Source: Candidatus Merdivivens pullistercoris
Lineage (GTDB): Bacteria; Bacteroidota; Bacteroidia; Bacteroidales; UBA932
DNA: 58,464 nt
Assembly: GCA_017694935.1 (NCBI GenBank)
Contig: JADIME010000061.1
Span: 1 to 58,464, forward strand
Direction: 5' to 3'
Shown: piece after piece, positions 22,143-31,847 of the stretch
Numbering within the stretch: the first letter of the stretch is position 1
Layout: each line of letters begins with the position of its first letter
Program-made: the position numbers and the translations under genes
The notes under the pieces: model-generated
Seen by the model: the letters and a program-made list of their open reading frames with translations, nothing else
Databases searched by the model: none
Told to the model about the DNA's origin: nothing

Positions 22143-22991
22143 TCATCGTGCCATGCGTTGTCTCAGCGCCTCATACAATAGTATGCCGGCCGAAACGGAT
22201 ACGTTCAATGAATCGAGCCTGCCGAGCATCGGTATGCGGATATGCCCGTCGGCGGCTTTCCTCCATTCATTGCCCAGCCCTTTGTCTTCGCTTCCGAGTA
22301 CTATGGCGCAGCCTTTCGACAGGTCGGTATCATAATAGGTCTCTGAATCCTGAAGCTGGGCTGTATAGATGAGTATGCCGTTCTTTTTCAGCCAGTCTAT
22401 GGCTTCCGTGGTAGTGCATGTCACGACCGGGATCCTGAAAACAGCGCCGATGCTTGCCCGAATCAGGTTGGGATTGTATATGTCGCATCCCTTCCCGCAG
22501 ACTATCAAGGCATCCGCCCCGCAGCCTTCGGCGCTTCTCAGTATGGCTCCTATGTTGCCGGGTTTTTCCACGTTTTCTATGACGGCGACAAGCGGTTCCT
22601 TTCCGGTTTTCGGTACATCTATGCGCAGGTCGTCCAAGCGCATGGGCTTTTTTGCATGAACTTCCGCGACTATGCCTTCCGTGCCTTCGCGGTAGGCTAT
22701 TCTGGAATAGACTTCCGGGGAAACCTCGAAAATACAAAGCCTTTCCGAAGCGGCGGAAAGATGCCGGTTTTCTTTTATCGCCGACAGGATTTTTCCCAGA
22801 CCGTCTCCGGATATTTCAGGAGAATGGAAAACGGCACGGGGTACAAACCCCGCATCCAGGCAATGCAGGGTCTCCCTTACGCCTTCGGTTACGAACAGCC
22901 CTTTTTCCTCCCTTTCGCGAGGCTTTTCCATAAGGGAGCGTAACTCCTTTATCTTTGGATTGGCGGTAGATGTTATCTTTTCGGATTTCAT
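22143..22991 (-). CDS. TrmH/SpoU-family RNA 2'-O-methyltransferase
   Basis: SAM-dependent RNA ribose methyltransferase with a trefoil-knot fold. The 282 residues show an N-terminal RNA-binding part ([14 protein letters not shown]...KGLFVTEG) and the three SpoU motifs: [27 protein letters not shown] and [20 protein letters not shown]. It resembles RlmB or TsnR-like rRNA enzymes, but the exact target nucleotide cannot be told. Its ATG overlaps the lysS stop codon (ATGA at 22988-22991), so it is translationally coupled to lysS. Confidence 0.9.
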   Translation of the reverse strand: MKSEKITSTANPKIKELRSLMEKPREREEKGLFVTEGVRETLHCLDAGFVPRAVFHSPEISGDGLGKILSAIKENRHLSAASERLCIFEVSPEVYSRIAYREGTEGIVAEVHAKKPMRLDDLRIDVPKTGKEPLVAVIENVEKPGNIGAILRSAEGCGADALIVCGKGCDIYNPNLIRASIGAVFRIPVVTCTTTEAIDWLKKNGILIYTAQLQDSETYYDTDLSKGCAIVLGSEDKGLGNEWRKAADGHIRIPMLGRLDSLNVSVSAGILLYEALRQRMAR

Positions 22992-24526
22992 TCTTTGTTT
23001 TCCTTTCCTTCTCTTTTTTCAGGTCTCATCTGAGGGAAGAAAAGCACGTCCTGTATCGTAGGGGATCCTGTCATGAACATGGTTAGGCGGTCGATGCCGA
23101 TTCCGAGTCCCGACGTAGGAGGCATGCCGTATTCCAATGCCCTGATGAAGTCCATGTCTATGAACATGGCCTCGTCGTCCCCCTTGTCTTTGAGCCTTAA
23201 CTGCTCTTTGAACCTTTCGAGCTGGTCGATAGGGTCATTGAGCTCGCTGTATGCATTCGCGAGTTCTTTCCCGTTTACGAAAAGCTCGAACCGTTCTGTC
23301 AGGGAAGGATCCTTGCGGTGCCTTTTCGTTAGAGGGGATGTCTCGACAGGATAGTCTATGATATAAGTAGGCTGTACAAGGTGCTTTTCACAGTACTCGC
23401 CGAAAATGGCGTCTATGAGCTTGCCTTTGCCCATGGTCTTGTCCGTCTCCACGCCGAGTCTCTTGCATGTGTCCCTAAGCTCTTCCTCGTCCATGCCTTT
23501 TACGTCCACTCCGGCATATTCCTTTATTGCTTCCAGCATTGGAAGGCGGCGGAAAGGGGCCTTGAACGAGATTTTCTTCCCGTCGAGTTCGACTTCGGTC
23601 GTGCCGTGCAGGCGCAATGCTATCTTTTCAAGGAGTTTCTCCACGAATTCCATCATCCAGATGTAGTCCTTGTATGCCACATAGATTTCCACGCATGTAA
23701 ATTCAGGGTTGTGGGTCTTGTCCATGCCTTCGTTGCGGAAATTTTTGGCAAATTCGTACACCCCGTTGAACCCTCCGACAATCAGTCTTTTCAGGTACAG
23801 CTCGTTGGCGATTCTCAGATACAGGTCAATGTCGAGGGCGTTATGGTGCGTTATGAACGGCCTTGCGTTAGCCCCTCCCGGAATGGATTGAAGGATAGGG
23901 GTTTCCACTTCAAGGCACCCTGCTTCGTTGAAATATTCCCTCATGGTGGATACTATCAGGCTCCTTTTGATGAAAGTGTCCTTCACCTGTGGATTCACGA
24001 TGAGGTCCACATAGCGCTGCCTGTATTTGAGCTCGGGATCGGAAAACGCATCGAAGACTTCCCCGTCCTTCTGTTTTACGATAGGAAGTATCCTGAGCGA
24101 TTTGCTCAATACGGTCAGTTCCTTTGCATGCACGCTGAGTTCGCCTGTCTGGGTGATAAATGCGAATCCCCTGATGCCTATGATGTCGCCGATGTCGAGG
24201 AGTTTCTTGAAAACCGTGTTGTACATGGTCTTGTCTTCCCCGGGGCAGATTTCGTCACGTTTTATATATACTTGGATACGTCCGCTTTCGTCCTGCAATT
24301 CGATGAATGCCGCCGCTCCCATGATCCTGCGGCTCATGATCCTGCCGGCTATGGTCACATCGGAGAAGTTGCCTTTTTCTTCCGAATAACCCTGTTTTAT
24401 CTCTGCGGCCGATGCGTTTACGGGATAAAGCGGTGCCGGGTACGGGTCAATGCCGAGTTCCCTGAGTTTCTGCAGCGAAGCCCTTCTTTGGAGCTCCATT
24501 TCGTTTAAATTCTCCAAGTTGCTCAT
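22988..24526 (-). CDS. lysS: Lysyl-tRNA synthetase (class II)
   Basis: Charges tRNA-Lys. ATG 24526 gives 512 residues ([18 protein letters not shown]...), preferred over a longer frame from 24574. The N-terminal OB anticodon-binding domain ([20 protein letters not shown]) is followed by class II motif 2 ([15 protein letters not shown]) and motif 3 ([13 protein letters not shown]). It heads a likely operon lysS-trmH-aroE-ssb-DUF1963 and has a TAnnTTTGC box 45 bases upstream of the start. Confidence 0.97.
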   Translation of the reverse strand: MSNLENLNEMELQRRASLQKLRELGIDPYPAPLYPVNASAAEIKQGYSEEKGNFSDVTIAGRIMSRRIMGAAAFIELQDESGRIQVYIKRDEICPGEDKTMYNTVFKKLLDIGDIIGIRGFAFITQTGELSVHAKELTVLSKSLRILPIVKQKDGEVFDAFSDPELKYRQRYVDLIVNPQVKDTFIKRSLIVSTMREYFNEAGCLEVETPILQSIPGGANARPFITHHNALDIDLYLRIANELYLKRLIVGGFNGVYEFAKNFRNEGMDKTHNPEFTCVEIYVAYKDYIWMMEFVEKLLEKIALRLHGTTEVELDGKKISFKAPFRRLPMLEAIKEYAGVDVKGMDEEELRDTCKRLGVETDKTMGKGKLIDAIFGEYCEKHLVQPTYIIDYPVETSPLTKRHRKDPSLTERFELFVNGKELANAYSELNDPIDQLERFKEQLRLKDKGDDEAMFIDMDFIRALEYGMPPTSGLGIGIDRLTMFMTGSPTIQDVLFFPQMRPEKREGKENKE

Positions 24527-24570
24527 TGTCGTTTTGGTATTAATGTCGTCCGTTAGTAAAATAATATCCT

Positions 24571-24579
24571 GCAAATTTA
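24571..24579 (-). promoter_or_regulatory. -7 box for lysS
   Basis: TAAATTTGC on the minus strand (24579-24571) matches TAnnTTTGC exactly. No clear TTG is found at the -33 distance. It faces away from the recJ promoter in the 138-base divergent gap. Confidence 0.55.
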
Positions 24580-24628
24580 ATCATAAAAATTTTAAACTGC
24601 TTCTTAGTGGCGGTATTGCAGAAAGATT

Positions 24629-24659
24629 TTTGTTTTTCTGCAATAAATGATAACTTTGC
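24629..24659 (+). promoter_or_regulatory. Promoter of recJ
   Basis: TTTG (24629-24632), 18-base spacer, TAACTTTGC (24651-24659). The predicted transcript start would fall only a few bases before ATG 24665, giving an almost leaderless mRNA. Confidence 0.65.
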
Positions 24660-24664
24660 ATGTT

Positions 24665-26401
24665 ATGGCAATAGAAAGAAAATGGGTGCTTAAACGTCCG
24701 GAAGATCCGGAAATAGTCAGCCGTCTGTCCACAGAGCTGGGCATAGACAGGGTGCTTGCCGAACTGCTTGTGCAGCGCGGCATCACGACATTTCAAGATG
24801 CACGTGAGTTCTTCCGTCCTGATTTGTCCAGACTCCATGACCCGTTCCTGATGAAGGACATGGACAAGGCCGTGGAGAGGCTGCACCGTGCGGTTGCCGG
24901 CGGGGAAAAGATACTTGTTTACGGGGATTACGATGTGGACGGGACGACTGCCGTCGCTTTGGTGTATTCTTTTCTCTCTTCGCTTACACCGAATGTGGAT
25001 TTTTACATACCTGACAGGTATACCGACGGCTACGGTCTGTCTTACAGGGGATTGGACTGGGCGGAGGAACACGGTTTCACTTTGGTGATAACTTTGGACT
25101 GCGGGATAAAGGCAAACGCCAAAGTGGATTATGCGCGGGACAAAGGATTGGATATAATCGTGTGCGACCATCATTTGCCTGAAAACGAGCTTCCTGCAGC
25201 CGTTGCGGTGTTGGATCCGAAACGGAGCGACTGCAACTATCCTTTTGACGATTTGTCGGGATGCGGCGTGGGATTCAAACTGGTCCAGGCGTATTCGTCC
25301 CTTTACGGCATACCTTTCGAGCAGATAACCCCTTATCTGGATCTCTTGGCGGTCAGCATAGCCGCCGACCTTGTTTCGGTAGTCGGGGAAAACCGTATCC
25401 TTGCATACTACGGCCTGAAACAGATAAACGAGTCCCCGCGCAAGGGATTGCTTTCGATGATCAGGCTGTCAGGATTGGACAGATGCAAGATCACGATCGA
25501 TGACATAGTTTTCAAGATAGGCCCGAGAATCAATGCCGCCGGCAGGATGGAGTCGGGGCGCAGGGCCGTGGAACTGCTCGTGTGCGATGACGACGAGGTG
25601 GCGAGGAAAATAGGAAAAGAAATCAATGAATACAATAACGAGCGCAAGAGCATAGACCGCGAGATAACCGAGCAGGCCAAGGAAATGGTGCGTTCTTTTC
25701 CGGATTTCGAGAAAAGCAGCGCCACTGTCGTTTACAATCCGGCGTGGCATAGGGGAGTGGTCGGCATAGTGGCTTCGCGTTTGGTAGAGGCCTTTTACAA
25801 GCCGACAATAGTCCTTACAGGTACCCAGAACGGTCTGATTACCGGTTCCGCCAGGAGTGTGGCAGGCTTTGATCTGTACGAGGCGATAGAAAGCTGCTCC
25901 GACATACTTGAAAATTTCGGAGGGCATATATATGCGGCCGGGCTGACTTTGAAGGAAGAAAATCTTAAAGAGTTCAGCGAGCGTTTCGAGGCATACGTCG
26001 CCTCGCATATCTCAAAAGAAGTGGCCGTGCCTGTTGTAAATATAGATTCTTACTTGAATTTCAATCAGATAACCCCGAAGTTCTTCAGGATATTGAAGCA
26101 GTTCCAGCCTTTCGGCCCGGGAAACATGGCCCCGATGTTCATGACGGAAAACGTGTATGACAACGGTAACGGGCGGCGCGTGGGCGCGGATGCGGGACAT
26201 CTGAAACTGGAACTGATACAGGAAGACCAGCCGTACAGGCATATTTCAGCCATAGCCTTCAACCGTTCCGAGCATTTCGACCATCTGGCTGCAGGCAATC
26301 CGATAGACGTCTGCTATTCGATTGTGGAAAACTATTACCGGGGCAATGCGACCATCCAGTTGAGGATAGCCGACATCAAGGCGAGGGAGGACATCATCTG
26401 A
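24665..26401 (+). CDS. recJ: Single-stranded-DNA-specific exonuclease RecJ
   Basis: A 5'-3' single-strand exonuclease of recombination and repair. The chosen ATG gives 578 residues; the alternative TTG at 24647 would start inside the promoter. DHH-family motifs are VYGDYDVDGTTAV (motif I), VITLDCGIKA, CDHHLP (motif III) and PRINAAGRM; the DHHA1 domain has GSARSVAGFDLYEA and GGHIYAAGL. A C-terminal OB-like part completes the usual length. Its end overlaps the end of aroK by 8 bases tail to tail. Confidence 0.96.
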   Translation: MAIERKWVLKRPEDPEIVSRLSTELGIDRVLAELLVQRGITTFQDAREFFRPDLSRLHDPFLMKDMDKAVERLHRAVAGGEKILVYGDYDVDGTTAVALVYSFLSSLTPNVDFYIPDRYTDGYGLSYRGLDWAEEHGFTLVITLDCGIKANAKVDYARDKGLDIIVCDHHLPENELPAAVAVLDPKRSDCNYPFDDLSGCGVGFKLVQAYSSLYGIPFEQITPYLDLLAVSIAADLVSVVGENRILAYYGLKQINESPRKGLLSMIRLSGLDRCKITIDDIVFKIGPRINAAGRMESGRRAVELLVCDDDEVARKIGKEINEYNNERKSIDREITEQAKEMVRSFPDFEKSSATVVYNPAWHRGVVGIVASRLVEAFYKPTIVLTGTQNGLITGSARSVAGFDLYEAIESCSDILENFGGHIYAAGLTLKEENLKEFSERFEAYVASHISKEVAVPVVNIDSYLNFNQITPKFFRILKQFQPFGPGNMAPMFMTENVYDNGNGRRVGADAGHLKLELIQEDQPYRHISAIAFNRSEHFDHLAAGNPIDVCYSIVENYYRGNATIQLRIADIKAREDII

Positions 26402-26927
26402 AACGGATGGACCTTATTATTTCCGGCGTGATGGAGTAGGGGTGGATGACCATTCCGGCGCATCCGGAGTAGACGGGCTCCCGTTCGGAGACCAATTGCC
26501 TTACCCTTGTTTCCAGATCATGGCCTGCAAGCACGGGCCTGTTTTCCGTACCGTCGATTCTCAGGTTTTCAATCAGTTCCTCAACGGGGCATTTGAGGTA
26601 AATCGGAAATGTCCGTTCTTTTATCAGTCTCGCTGTCGGTGAGTATGTCGGTGCGCCTCCTCCGAGGGAAAATATGATGTTCCGTTCCTGATGCTTCCCC
26701 GGCGCAGTGCCGCTGTCATATCTGTCGATGGTCTTGCCGATGTACATGTATTCCAATTCCCTGAACCTTTTTTCGCCGTAATTGGAAAATATTTCTGGGA
26801 TTTTCATCTGTTCCCCCAGTTCCACAAGGCTGTCGGAATCGGCAAAGTCCCAACCGAGTTTTCCGGCCAGTGCTTTGCCTACACTGCTTTTCCCGCAGCC
26901 CATGAAACCTATAAGGGTAATGATCAT
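26394..26927 (-). CDS. aroK: Shikimate kinase
   Basis: Phosphorylates shikimate at the 3-OH with ATP. The 177 residues start MIITLIGFMGCGKSSVGK with the Walker A loop (GFMGCGKS). The substrate-binding Asp lies in DFADSDSLVE, Arg in KRFRELEY, and SLGGGAPTY is the conserved glycine loop; the lid contains ENRPVL. It is the last gene of the exbB-led operon, 14 bases after parC. Confidence 0.95.
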   Translation of the reverse strand: MIITLIGFMGCGKSSVGKALAGKLGWDFADSDSLVELGEQMKIPEIFSNYGEKRFRELEYMYIGKTIDRYDSGTAPGKHQERNIIFSLGGGAPTYSPTARLIKERTFPIYLKCPVEELIENLRIDGTENRPVLAGHDLETRVRQLVSEREPVYSGCAGMVIHPYSITPEIIRSIRFR

Positions 26928-26941
26928 GCCGGTAATATCAA

Positions 26942-29680
26942 TCAGAACAGGGTCGGTTCCATGTCGTCGTCGAATGCCGCTTCGCGGGTGTCGGTATCGT
27001 CCGTGCCGGTGTCATGGTTGCTTTCAGTATCCATGCCGGTGTCCAAGGAGGCAGTGTCATGTGTATCCGTGTCCGGGGCGGTGTCTGTGTCCGGGCTGTC
27101 CGTGTCCGGGGTGTCGTCGGTGTCGGGTTCCGGCTCGATGAATCCTATCGAGTCCACGATGTAGTTTGTGGCGCGTTTTCCTTTGGCCGTGAACTGTTTT
27201 TTTCCGATGAAGTCTTCGGCTCGGATTATTTCCGGAGCACGGTTGCCGTTTTTTCCTCCGAATACAATCTCTATCCTCGGATGCCTGTCGTCGGATATTC
27301 CTACAAGGTATGAGTCCCCGTCTTCGGGAATTATGCTGCCGTGTTCTGTTTTTCCGAAATCGAAACGCTTTATATAGAATGACCCGGCATTGCCGTCATA
27401 ATATATCGCGGTGTATGTCTTGGCCGGGTCGAGCTTTTCCACGACGAGCAGTTCTCCCTGATATCGGTTGCTCAGGTCGAAGTTGGTCGTGTAGAATGTT
27501 CCGTCCTTGCATATCGCGAGGATACGGTCGTCATCGGCAAATTCGCCGAGCAGCCTTCCGCGCGCATCCTCGTTAAGCCTGTTTATGTCCTCGTCGAACC
27601 ATATCGGTTTCCCGCCTATCGTGGAGCCTCCCTTTGATTTGAGGACTATGCGGGATATCTGGTTCTTGGTTACGATATTGCCCATGGCGGCGCGGCCTTT
27701 TATGGCCAGCTTGGCAAAATCGAATTCGTCGTTGAGTTTCTTCAGTTTGGCCTTTGCCCTGAAATATATCCTCAGGGCTTCGGCCTCGGCGTTGTGGTTT
27801 GCGCTGAACCACAGCACGGACGAGTCCGGCTTGCCTTGCGTGAGGTCGTATTCCTTGTCCCTCGTTATGCCTGTAACGGCAAAACGTTTCGCGTATGCTA
27901 TGCCTCCCTTGCCGTCACGGTAGATTACGTTGTAGACTGTCCTCGAATCGTTCCTGTTGAATACCGCGGCGTATATGATGTTCTTGCCGATGAAGGCTTT
28001 TTCCTGGACTTTGGTAATGATGTACTTCCCGTCTTTCATGAAAACGATTACTTCGTCCATGTCGGAACAGTCGCATACGTACTCCCCGTTGTCTTCCTTT
28101 TTCAGGCCGGTGCCTACGAACCCTTCCTCTTTGTTTACATAAAGTTTTGCATTGGCGGCGCGGACCCTCGAGATTTCTATGTTTTCGAAGCTGGCTATCC
28201 TTGTGCGGCGCGGATGGTCTTTGCCGTATTTCTTTTTCAGGCTCTCGTACCAGCGTATTGTGTATTCTGTCAGGTGTTCCAGATCGTATCGGTGCTGCCC
28301 GATTTCGCTTTCGATGGATTTTATCTTTTCGTCCATGGCCTTGACATCGAACTTGGATATTTTCCTTACCGGTTTTTCCACGAGTTTTTCTATGTCTTCC
28401 ATGGTGATGTCGCGGCGGAGCAGGTTACTGTATTTTGTCATTTCGGCGAGGGTTTCCGCGAGCTGTTCTTCCCAGTCGCGCGAATCCTTTTCAAGTATCT
28501 TGTACACCCTCTTTTCAAAGAATATTTTTTCCAGGGAACTGTAGTGCCATTCGTTTTCAAGCTCATCCAGACGTATCTCCAGCTCTCTTCCCAAAAGTTC
28601 CTTGGTATGCTCCGTGTTGTAGCGCAGCAGCTCGTCGGTATCGGTGAAAAACGGCTTGTCGTCTTTTATGACGCACATGTTGGGGCTTATCGTGGTCTCG
28701 CAGTCCGTGAAAGCGTACAATGCATCTATGGTCTTGTCCGGTGAGATGTCATTGTACAGGTGTATTACTATTTCCGCCTCTTTGGTGGAAAAGTTCTCGA
28801 CTTTCTTGATTTTTATCTTGCCCCTGTCATTGGCCTTGATGATGCTGTCGATGAGGACAGGCACGTTTTTCCCGTATGGGACTTCCTTTATGACAAGGGT
28901 CTTCTTGTCCAATTTTTCAATCGCCACCCTGATTTTCACAACCCCTCCGCGGCTGCCTTTGTTGTATCGTGAGCAGTCTGCCGTCCCTCCGGTAGGAAAA
29001 TCCGGCAGAAGTTCGAAATCTTCGCCTTTAAGGCAGGCTATCGATGCGTCTATCAGTTCATTGAAGTTGTGCGGAAGTATCTTGGACGCAAGTCCTACGG
29101 CGATGCCTTCGGCTCCTTGGGCCAGCAGCAGGGGGAATTTTACCGGAAGCTCGACAGGTTCCTGGTTGCGCCCGTCGTAAGAGTTCATCCATTCGGTGGT
29201 TTTCGGATTGAACATGACTTCCAGCGCGAATTTGGTAAGCCTTGCTTCTATGTACCTTGCAGCTGCATTAGGATCGCCGGTGACTATGTTTCCCCAGTTT
29301 CCCTGGCAGTCGATGAGCAGTCCTTTCTGGCCGAGCTGTACCAATGCCCCTCCGATGGAACTGTCCCCGTGCGGATGGTATTTCATGGCTTCTCCGACCA
29401 GCGAGGCGACTTTGGTATATCGCCCGTCATCGACCTTCTTCATGGAATGGAGTATTCTCCTTTGCACTGGTTTAAGACCGTCGCCTATGTGCGGGACGGC
29501 CCTTTCAAGTATGACGTATGAAGCATAATCGAGAAACCATTCTCTGAACATCCCCGAAAGTTTGTATTTCTTTTCGGATTGTTTCAGCAGGTTGTCGAAT
29601 TTCCCCGGTACGCTTTCCGCTACCGAGTCGTTTTCTTCTTCAATGTCTCCGTCCTTGTATCCGTTGCCGTCCTCGTTCAT
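26942..29680 (-). CDS. parC: DNA topoisomerase IV/gyrase subunit A (ParC type)
   Basis: Type IIA topoisomerase breakage-reunion subunit. The 912 residues begin with an acidic leader, then the winged-helix domain (DYASYVILERAVPHIGDGLK; HPHGDSSIGGAL with a quinolone-region Ser) and the catalytic Tyr in AAARYIEARL (near residue 144). The C-terminal beta-pinwheel appears as degenerate repeats (about 550-850). The final 60 residues are an unusual Asp/Thr/Pro tail. The parE partner is not in the window. Assignment to ParC rather than GyrA is by length and Bacteroidota similarity; confidence in the subfamily is good, not absolute. Confidence 0.92.
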   Translation of the reverse strand: MNEDGNGYKDGDIEEENDSVAESVPGKFDNLLKQSEKKYKLSGMFREWFLDYASYVILERAVPHIGDGLKPVQRRILHSMKKVDDGRYTKVASLVGEAMKYHPHGDSSIGGALVQLGQKGLLIDCQGNWGNIVTGDPNAAARYIEARLTKFALEVMFNPKTTEWMNSYDGRNQEPVELPVKFPLLLAQGAEGIAVGLASKILPHNFNELIDASIACLKGEDFELLPDFPTGGTADCSRYNKGSRGGVVKIRVAIEKLDKKTLVIKEVPYGKNVPVLIDSIIKANDRGKIKIKKVENFSTKEAEIVIHLYNDISPDKTIDALYAFTDCETTISPNMCVIKDDKPFFTDTDELLRYNTEHTKELLGRELEIRLDELENEWHYSSLEKIFFEKRVYKILEKDSRDWEEQLAETLAEMTKYSNLLRRDITMEDIEKLVEKPVRKISKFDVKAMDEKIKSIESEIGQHRYDLEHLTEYTIRWYESLKKKYGKDHPRRTRIASFENIEISRVRAANAKLYVNKEEGFVGTGLKKEDNGEYVCDCSDMDEVIVFMKDGKYIITKVQEKAFIGKNIIYAAVFNRNDSRTVYNVIYRDGKGGIAYAKRFAVTGITRDKEYDLTQGKPDSSVLWFSANHNAEAEALRIYFRAKAKLKKLNDEFDFAKLAIKGRAAMGNIVTKNQISRIVLKSKGGSTIGGKPIWFDEDINRLNEDARGRLLGEFADDDRILAICKDGTFYTTNFDLSNRYQGELLVVEKLDPAKTYTAIYYDGNAGSFYIKRFDFGKTEHGSIIPEDGDSYLVGISDDRHPRIEIVFGGKNGNRAPEIIRAEDFIGKKQFTAKGKRATNYIVDSIGFIEPEPDTDDTPDTDSPDTDTAPDTDTHDTASLDTGMDTESNHDTGTDDTDTREAAFDDDMEPTLF

Positions 29681-29707
29681 ATATACCTGATAATTAATGA
29701 AAATTTG

Positions 29708-30610
29708 TCATGATTCGTACCCGAAACGTCTCAGTTCCTTTTTCTCGTCCCTCCAGCCTGAATCGACTTTGACAAAAAGTTTAAGGAAAACCTTTTTCTC
29801 GAAGAAATCCTCCATGTCGAGCCGGGCTTCGGTACCGATCTTTTTAAGCATGGAGCCCCCCTTGCCTATGATGATGCCTTTCTGGCTGTCCCTCAGCACA
29901 TTTATCACGGCGTTTATTTCATATCTCTGAGCACCTTCCTTGAATTGCTCGATCGTGACTTCGCAGCTGTAAGGTATTTCTTCCGACAGGTTCAGGAATA
30001 TCTTTTCGCGGACTATTTCGGATGCGAAGAACCTCAGGTTCTTGTCGGTGAAAGTGTCCTTGTCGAACCATGCAGGAGCTTGCGGCAGGTTGTCTATGAT
30101 AGTCCTGAATATATTGTCGAGATTGAAATGCTCTTTGGCGGAAGCCGGAAAGACGGTGGCACGAGGAAGTTCCTCGCGCCATCTTTCCATAAGTTCCACG
30201 ACTTTGTCCTGAGTGCTTATGTCTATTTTGTTGATGACAACGATCACGGGGCATTCTATCTTCTTGAGTTTTTCAATGTAACTCTTGTTTTTGTCCCGTT
30301 TCTCTATGACATCTGTGACATAAAGTATGATGTCGGCGTCCCCTATCGCCGTGTCCACGAAGTTCAGCATGTCCTGCTGCAGCCTGTATGCCGGTTTGAG
30401 TATGCCGGGGGTGTCGGAGTAGACGATCTGGAAATCTTCCCCGTTTACTATGCCCATTATCCTGTGCCTCGTGGTCTGTGCCTTTGCTGTGACGATGGAC
30501 AGTTTTTCCCCGACAAGAGCGTTCATCAGGGTGGACTTGCCTACGTTGGGATTGCCTATTATATTGACAAAGCCGGCTTTGTGTCCTTTGGTTCCGGAAA
30601 TATTTCCCAT
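29708..30610 (-). CDS. era: GTPase Era
   Basis: Ribosome-assembly GTPase that binds 16S rRNA near the 3' end. The 300 residues contain G1 GNPNVGKST, G3 DTPGIL, G4 NKID and a C-terminal KH domain with GIIIGKGGSMLKKIG. Spacing is 3 bases from the pseudouridine synthase stop and 27 bases from parC, so it lies inside the operon. Confidence 0.96.
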   Translation of the reverse strand: MGNISGTKGHKAGFVNIIGNPNVGKSTLMNALVGEKLSIVTAKAQTTRHRIMGIVNGEDFQIVYSDTPGILKPAYRLQQDMLNFVDTAIGDADIILYVTDVIEKRDKNKSYIEKLKKIECPVIVVINKIDISTQDKVVELMERWREELPRATVFPASAKEHFNLDNIFRTIIDNLPQAPAWFDKDTFTDKNLRFFASEIVREKIFLNLSEEIPYSCEVTIEQFKEGAQRYEINAVINVLRDSQKGIIIGKGGSMLKKIGTEARLDMEDFFEKKVFLKLFVKVDSGWRDEKKELRRFGYES

Positions 30611-30613
30611 GTT

Positions 30614-31843
30614 CTACTCGTATGACCCCATTTTAAGGAAGCCGACTTCGCTTTCCGTAAGGTATCTCCAGTTGCCGGGACGAAGCCCTTTCTTGGTGAG
30701 TCCCGCGAAATAGCAGCGGTCCAGTTTCTTGATCTTGTATCCCAATGATTCGAAAATGCGCCTTACGATCCGGTTTCTTCCGGAGTGGATTTCCAGCCCT
30801 ACGATGGAGCGGTCGCTTGGGTCGGCGTATGATATTTCGTCGGCATGGATTTCTCCGTCGGGCAGCCAGATACCGTCCGCGATTTTATCCATGTCGCTTT
30901 GCGAGAGGTTTCTGTCCAATGTGACCTGGTATATCTTCTTTTTGTTGTATGACGGGTGCGACAGCGTTTCCGCAAGGTTTCCGTCATTCGTGAAAAGCAA
31001 CACTCCGGTCGTGTTTTTGTCAAGTCTTCCCACCGGGAACACCCTTTGGTTGCAATTGCGCAGAAGTTCCATTACGGTTTTGTCCGCATGAGGGTCGCTT
31101 GTGGTAGTTACGTAACCTTTCGGTTTGTTCATTACTATATAGACCTTCTGTTCTCCGCTTACCCTTTCCCCGTTGAATCTTACTTCGTCTTCCGGTTTCA
31201 CCTTTGTCCCGAGCTGGGTTACTATCGTGCCGTTTACGGAAATAAGCCCTGCCTGGATGTAAGTGTCCGCTTCGCGGCGTGAGCAAATGCCCGAATTGGC
31301 GATAAATTTGTTAAGACGGATTTCGTCCGTGTCGCTTTTCGGAAGCCTCGGTTTCGGTGCAGGCTTCTTTTCGATGTTTTCAATCGTTTTTATGAAACGG
31401 CGTTCTTCCTTGCGCGAATATTCCGGCCTGTCGTTCCTTTTCCTGAAATCAAACCCGAATTTGCGTGTCTCTCCACGGAATTCCCGTTTTTCCGGGCGTT
31501 CGTATGAAGGACGGTCTGAAAAACTTTTCCTGAATCCGCCGTCGCGCGAATTACCCCTGCCGTCCCTGTCGTTCCTGAAGCCGTTGCTCCGCGAACTGCT
31601 CCTGAAATTTTCGTCGCGGGAACCTCTTTTGAAGCCGTTGTCACGCGAGTTGCCTCTAAAACTGTCCCGCGAGTTGCTCCTGAAATCGTCGTCACGCGAC
31701 CTGCCACGGGAATAGTCCCTTCCCTCCCTGTCGCGAAAACCGTCATTGCCGGCCCCTGCCGGCCTGAATCCTGTCCTTCTGTACACCCTTTTCGGGGCTG
31801 CGCCATCCTCGGCGGAACCACCGCGTCTGAAATCTCTGCTCAT
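30614..31843 (-). CDS. RluB/RsuA-type pseudouridine synthase with a long Arg/Gly/Ser N-terminus
   Basis: Isomerises uridine in rRNA. The last 240 of 409 residues form the catalytic module: S4 domain (IRLNKFIANSGICSRREAD, about 172-235) and the synthase core with catalytic Asp in GRLDKNTTGVLLFTNDG and SGRNRIVRRIFE. Residues 1-165 are an added disordered tract rich in SRD, RG, FR and NG, which probably binds RNA nonspecifically. The exact rRNA target (large or small subunit) cannot be told. It sits 4 bases after the tonB stop. Confidence 0.9.
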   Translation of the reverse strand: MSRDFRRGGSAEDGAAPKRVYRRTGFRPAGAGNDGFRDREGRDYSRGRSRDDDFRSNSRDSFRGNSRDNGFKRGSRDENFRSSSRSNGFRNDRDGRGNSRDGGFRKSFSDRPSYERPEKREFRGETRKFGFDFRKRNDRPEYSRKEERRFIKTIENIEKKPAPKPRLPKSDTDEIRLNKFIANSGICSRREADTYIQAGLISVNGTIVTQLGTKVKPEDEVRFNGERVSGEQKVYIVMNKPKGYVTTTSDPHADKTVMELLRNCNQRVFPVGRLDKNTTGVLLFTNDGNLAETLSHPSYNKKKIYQVTLDRNLSQSDMDKIADGIWLPDGEIHADEISYADPSDRSIVGLEIHSGRNRIVRRIFESLGYKIKKLDRCYFAGLTKKGLRPGNWRYLTESEVGFLKMGSYE

Positions 31844-31847
31844 TGTG

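Noticed and set aside
23381..24508. 375-residue frame antisense to lysS
   Set aside because: It has no recognisable domain; lysS on the opposite strand is unambiguous.
26394..26401. 8-base tail overlap of recJ and aroK as a regulatory site
   Set aside because: Convergent stop codon overlaps are common in compact genomes and no terminator-like structure is seen.
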